This document shows, piece by piece, positions 60,316 through 64,000 of a stretch of DNA of 64,000 bases. A program made the position numbers and the translations under genes. A model generated the notes under the pieces. That model made no database searches. It worked only from the letters and a program-made list of their open reading frames with translations, and was not told the DNA's origin. The DNA comes from Branchiostoma floridae (Eukaryota > Chordata > Leptocardii > Amphioxiformes > Branchiostomatidae). Numbering within the stretch: the first letter of the stretch is position 1; every line of letters starts with the position of its first letter. The stretch is taken from assembly GCF_000003815.2 (NCBI RefSeq), contig NC_049986.1:16483172-16547171 (forward strand). Reading direction: 5' to 3'.

Positions 60316-60404
60316 CAGTAAGAAAGTCTATATGGTAACGCACACAAGTTGTGTAACGTGTCCTTCATCAATAAATTGCTGGACAGCATACAGAACATCA
60401 GTAA
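60263..60404 (+). repeat. Tandem duplication, 89-bp spacing
   Basis: TGTGTAACTTGTCCCTCGTG...ATTGCTGGATAGCAGACAGAGCATCAGTAA (60270-60323) is repeated as TGTGTAACGTGTCCTTCATC...ATTGCTGGACAGCATACAGAACATCAGTAA (60351-60404). The second copy is interrupted after CAGTAA by the MITE at 60405 and resumes with GAAAGTCTGCATA at 60645. Confidence 0.8.
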
Positions 60405-60641
60405 AGGTGCGCTCCCATCGTACTTGTGTCAAGCTTGCGTCACTGCGGGCTTCGAAAGATACTCAATGAATTTTAAGAGATGAAGAACGAATTTCTTTCT
60501 TTTTGTGTATTTTGTTGTTTTCTTAGTCATACTTTTACGTATTAAGCAATGTCTAAATTCGGAGAAAATAACAAAACAGTGACGCAGTGAATGAAACCCG
60601 CAGTGACGCAAGCTTGACACAAGTGCGGTGGGAGCGCACTT
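60405..60641. mobile_element. Harbinger-like MITE, 237 bp, TAA target duplication
   Basis: Inverted termini of about 48 bp: left AGGTGCGCTCCCATCGTACT and inverted right AAGTGCGCTCCCACCGCACT, both continuing TGTGTCAAGCTTGCGTCACT and GCGGG(C/T)TTC. It is flanked by TAA at 60402-60404 and 60642-60644. The uninterrupted site CAGTAAGAAAGTCT is preserved in the adjacent tandem copy at about 60313-60326. A 3-bp TWA target is typical of PIF/Harbinger. Non-coding. Confidence 0.85.
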
Positions 60642-60788
60642 TAAGAAAGTCTGCATACAACTTGGTTCCAATGCTATCACCAAATCAACAAGAAGTATCT
60701 TAACTTCTTATATATGTAGCAACATAATAAAAATTCACTTATTTCAACAGGATACTTATGTTTTCTATTATTCACACTTTGAAAGTGA

Positions 60789-61480
60789 AACCAAAGGTCC
60801 TTTATTCCGTATTCTACATATCACTGGAATGGTCTTGATATAGCTGTACGGTCATTTAATCCTTCAACATTCAAAAATTACTTAATAAAATTAGTTCGCC
60901 CTTCCCCTATCACACATTTTAGTCATGGCCCCAGGTACGCCTGCGTTTTACTCACACGCCTCCGCATAGGGACCTGTAGTTTGAACTTTAGCTTATCCAC
61001 GCGTAATTTAGTCGATAGTCCTTCTTGTAGCTGTGGCTCCCGATGTGAAAGCGTTGTCCACTATTTATTGTACTGCCCTAACTACAACCAACTTAGAAAA
61101 ACCCTTCTCTGCAATCTTCAAGACCTTTTAACCCTTGATTTGAAAACTACGTCTGACCCAGTCTTAACTCAACTTTTACTCAGGGGTTCACCCACTTTAC
61201 CAACAGAAACAAATACCCATATTATGCAGCTTACACAGACATACATACTCCAGACCAACCGTTTTCAAACTGATTAAATATTTTCCTTTAAAATCTTGTA
61301 TGTATATATATATTTATTTGTTGGATCCGTCACCCCACTGCTGTACTACTATTTAATTTGATCTCACATTGTTCTGTTCTTTGTTTATTTCATTTTCAAA
61401 TGTCCTAGTGGTAATGTTAATATTAGCTTTGCTAGAGTGCATTTACCACTGTGTCTCGTCTTATATGTGTACCAATAAAA
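60789..61480 (+). mobile_element. LINE (non-LTR retrotransposon) 3' fragment
   Basis: An open frame from 60789 to 61277 encodes WNGLDIAVRSFNPSTFK, then a basic linker ending RYACVLLTRLRIGTCSLN and the Cys-rich tail NLVDSPSCSCGSRCESVVHY followed by LLYCPNY. A Trp-Asn-x-Leu block followed by LRxG ... DSPxCxCG ... HYLLxCPxY is the usual C-terminus of animal LINE reverse-transcriptase proteins (after the RT domain). The RT and endonuclease parts are absent, so the copy is 5'-truncated, the usual LINE outcome. The 3' UTR probably runs to the ACCAATAAAAAAAAGTG near 61470-61485. Exact clade not determined. Confidence 0.85.
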
Positions 61481-61484
61481 AAAA

Positions 61485-64000
61485 GTGAAACAACATCGAC
61501 ACGTGTCCAAAGATTATTTTATTGTACACGACCCGCACCCTTGCTGCAATCACTGTGCGCGAGTATCCATCAGCTTTCGTTGATGTCAGATACATTTCAT
61601 TCCTGCAATAACTTTATTCCCCCGAAGTGTTGTGTTTCGCCTTTCCCAGGAATTATCAAACAGCTATTGCACACTTGACTGACAAAAAGCATGACTCTGT
61701 TCTTGTGAAGGCGATGAAGCTATCCTTATCAAACCTGGCAGAGATTACTCAAGTGAATACAAGAAATCTCTGAAGCGTTTGCCTTGATTGCTACAAAGCT
61801 GTAAAGAGAAATTAGTGTACTGTGAAACGTTGGCGTTGGTTCTCCCTCTGCAGGCATAATATCAGCCTCAGGCAAGTTCTCCATCACAAAACGGATTACA
61901 TCAGCCTGTTTGTATTAGATAGTGCTGTGTCGTATCCTGTGTTAATCTTTAGTTTGTAATCAACACAGTAAGTTCTGATATTCTCCCTGTCCATGCAAAG
62001 ATTTCAGCGTTGTCCAATTTATTATGTGGAGCTATAGTAAATAAATAAATGAATAAAAAGCAAGATTTGCAAGCATCACGAACGGCAACACTACAGTGAA
62101 AATCATTAAAACATGCCCACGTTTACGATTCTATACAAACGCAAAATTTATCATGTCAGAAGGATCAGAACTCTAATCTATTCTTAATGGCTTATCTTAC
62201 AGGATTCATTCTCAATAAATGTGCATGAATTTAAGCTTCCTTCATCTATCTTCTTCATCGTAAGCAGTGTTCTTGTGGTGTATACGGAATATGGAACCAA
62301 GCGTTCATTGTGTGTGAAAAGGAAACCATACAGAGATCTTAAGAATCATTGTTTGGGTTTAGATGGCAATTGGCCGATGCCGCGGTGGAAGTCTAGTTGA
62401 TGCTACCAACAAGACTCCAAGTTCAATGCATGTTCTAGTGAGTAGGCGGAGCACTTGTAAAATTGTTCTGTGGCGGAAGGGAAGCCAAGCCAAGATCGGT
62501 TAGCTCAATTTGAATTACTCATTGTCCTTTGTAGCGTAGATAATATTCCTTGACCTGCCTGGTATGAATTAAAAAAAAGAAAGAAACTAATGGCAACCAA
62601 CTCTTCACAACGCCCCAAATGCCGCTTCGTTGCTGTGCAGTAGATGGTTTAGATTATCAACGCTTTGTTTTTTCCATGGTGAGTCGTTACTACGACACAA
62701 TGGTGCCATCGTCGATGTAATCTCACCTGCTGAACTAGTTTTACTCCTTTGTAATTAACCGCCAGGCAACAAATCTTCGCGTGAATTTTACTGTTCAGAT
62801 GTGTTCTAAGCTCGTTTGAGTTGCAGGCCAGCATAGCCTTTTTTTGCCTTAATGACCGATGGCTTAATCGACTTCATGGAAATTGGCAGCCAAATGGCAT
62901 GTCCGGCTCTCCGAGGAGACATTTCCTTATGCCCAAGGGCGTCATCTCCGAGTGAAAAACGTATGCGCCATTTCACACAGAAAGTGAAACATTGGTCCAC
63001 TAGGGTCATTTTCTTGCAAACACGCACGACGGATGAATATGTATTGGTATATTTGCCTCTCAGAGAAAACGATCTATAGACGGTTGTTCATCGTTAAAGA
63101 ACTAGATCAAAGGAGAAGCAAAATTGCTCCGGTGTAGTTACCTTCATCCATATGATGTACGCCATGCACAACGCTCTCAGGTATCTTGTCACGGCGTCCC
63201 GTGTTTATTCTGTTGTGTGTTGATCTTTGCAAACTAACTTTATTTCTGTCTAAAAAATCTAAAGAAGAGTCATGAATAAGGATAATACTTATGTCTTTCT
63301 CTATTGCTAGTGAGAAATGACTTTTGCATCACACATTTCGACACATGTGCATGACCAAAAGTGGAAAATAATTGGTAGTGCACAAAACATGTAATTGGTA
63401 GCAAACAAACGTCCCGTTGATAAGGGCCATGAGCAGGCGCACCGTAGTTACTTATTTCGCCAACGAGGAGCTTCCAATTGGTAATCACAACAATTAATGG
63501 ACACCAGTGGATCAGCGTAAACAGTAATACATGGCGGTAAACGGGAGTTTAGTTAATTAGAACTGCAGGCTTTGACCGCAGTAAACTCTGACCTGCGAAG
63601 TTGATAGATGACCGGTAAAGATGCCCTGCGCCATTAACTCGTTGACCCGGGTGATAAAGAGACTAATGAAATTTTACGACAAATGGCACCGTGGGAAGTC
63701 ATTGTATTCTAATTCTCCCTGATTGCCTGTGAATGTGCTCGGTGTTGATTACCTTCGGGGCAATGTGTACTCTGTCATTACCAGTCAAGTTTGATTCGTC
63801 AATCTTCCACTTGACACAGTCACACAGTTATCAGGCACCCCATCCTAATCTCCAAGCAGAGGTTAGGCTTCGGCTTTTTTTAGTTGTTTTTATCGGGCTT
63901 TCTATTTTGTATTTTATCTTGCTGTGTCTAAACCTAACCTCTGCCGGTAGTCGCAATTTTCAAAGCGCCATAAACCTAATCACTTCAGCACATTACGTTA
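61485..64000. other. No gene supported
   Basis: No exon or clear repeat recognised. A short inverted pair, ATCTCCAAGCAGAGGTTAGG (63850-63869) and TAAACCTAACCTCTGCCGG (63929-63947), could be the ends of a small element of about 100 bp. Confidence 0.35.

Overview
This is eukaryotic, intron-rich animal DNA. I infer a lancelet (Branchiostoma-like chordate) genome from the two conserved genes, the short split exons, the AT-leaning introns and the very dense population of short, diverse, recently active non-autonomous transposons. The species is an inference; no marker fixes it. One 266-base assembly gap (N) lies at 33474-33739.

Layout. (1) 1-3.7 kb: repeat-derived sequence followed by one long plus-strand exon (2424-3671) encoding a Shal/Kv4-type voltage-gated potassium channel from the T1 domain through S6. 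(2) 8.7-21.1 kb, minus strand: exons 1-4 of MED27, a Mediator subunit, joined by exact splice sites and consistent phases (187 codons; the C-terminal exons are not in evidence). The Kv4 exon lies downstream of MED27 exon 4 and antisense to it, so it may sit inside a MED27 intron. (3) 22.0-23.2 kb: a tandem array of about 190-bp units just upstream of MED27. (4) 23.4-64 kb: mostly non-coding and repeat-rich, with one convincing orphan exon on the minus strand (50010-50131), two doubtful minus-strand coding candidates (32.2-32.6 and 59.5-60.3 kb), a SINE, several MITEs and a LINE 3' fragment near the right end.

The most interesting system is a miniature LTR retrotransposon (20024-20478). Its 175-176-bp LTRs begin TG, end CA, differ by a single indel, are flanked by 4-bp target duplications (ACTC), and each carries a tRNA-like Pol III A box and B box. 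A diverged solo LTR of the same family (16712-16879, TSD ATAT) sits 25 bp from the MED27 exon 2 acceptor, so two independent insertions confirm the ends. It is a tRNA-bearing TRIM. The second highlight is the Kv4 exon: its S6 gate reads P-V-T where Kv4 channels have P-V-P, a change otherwise typical of electrically silent Kv subunits.

Other well-supported structure: several CAGGG...CCCTG elements with unrelated bodies but 5-bp target duplications; a Harbinger-like MITE whose empty site survives in an adjacent tandem copy; a dispersed repeat whose terminal hairpin is kept by compensatory change; and a pair of perfect CArG boxes. Beyond Kv4 and MED27 the window shows no operon-like or pathway relation between genes.
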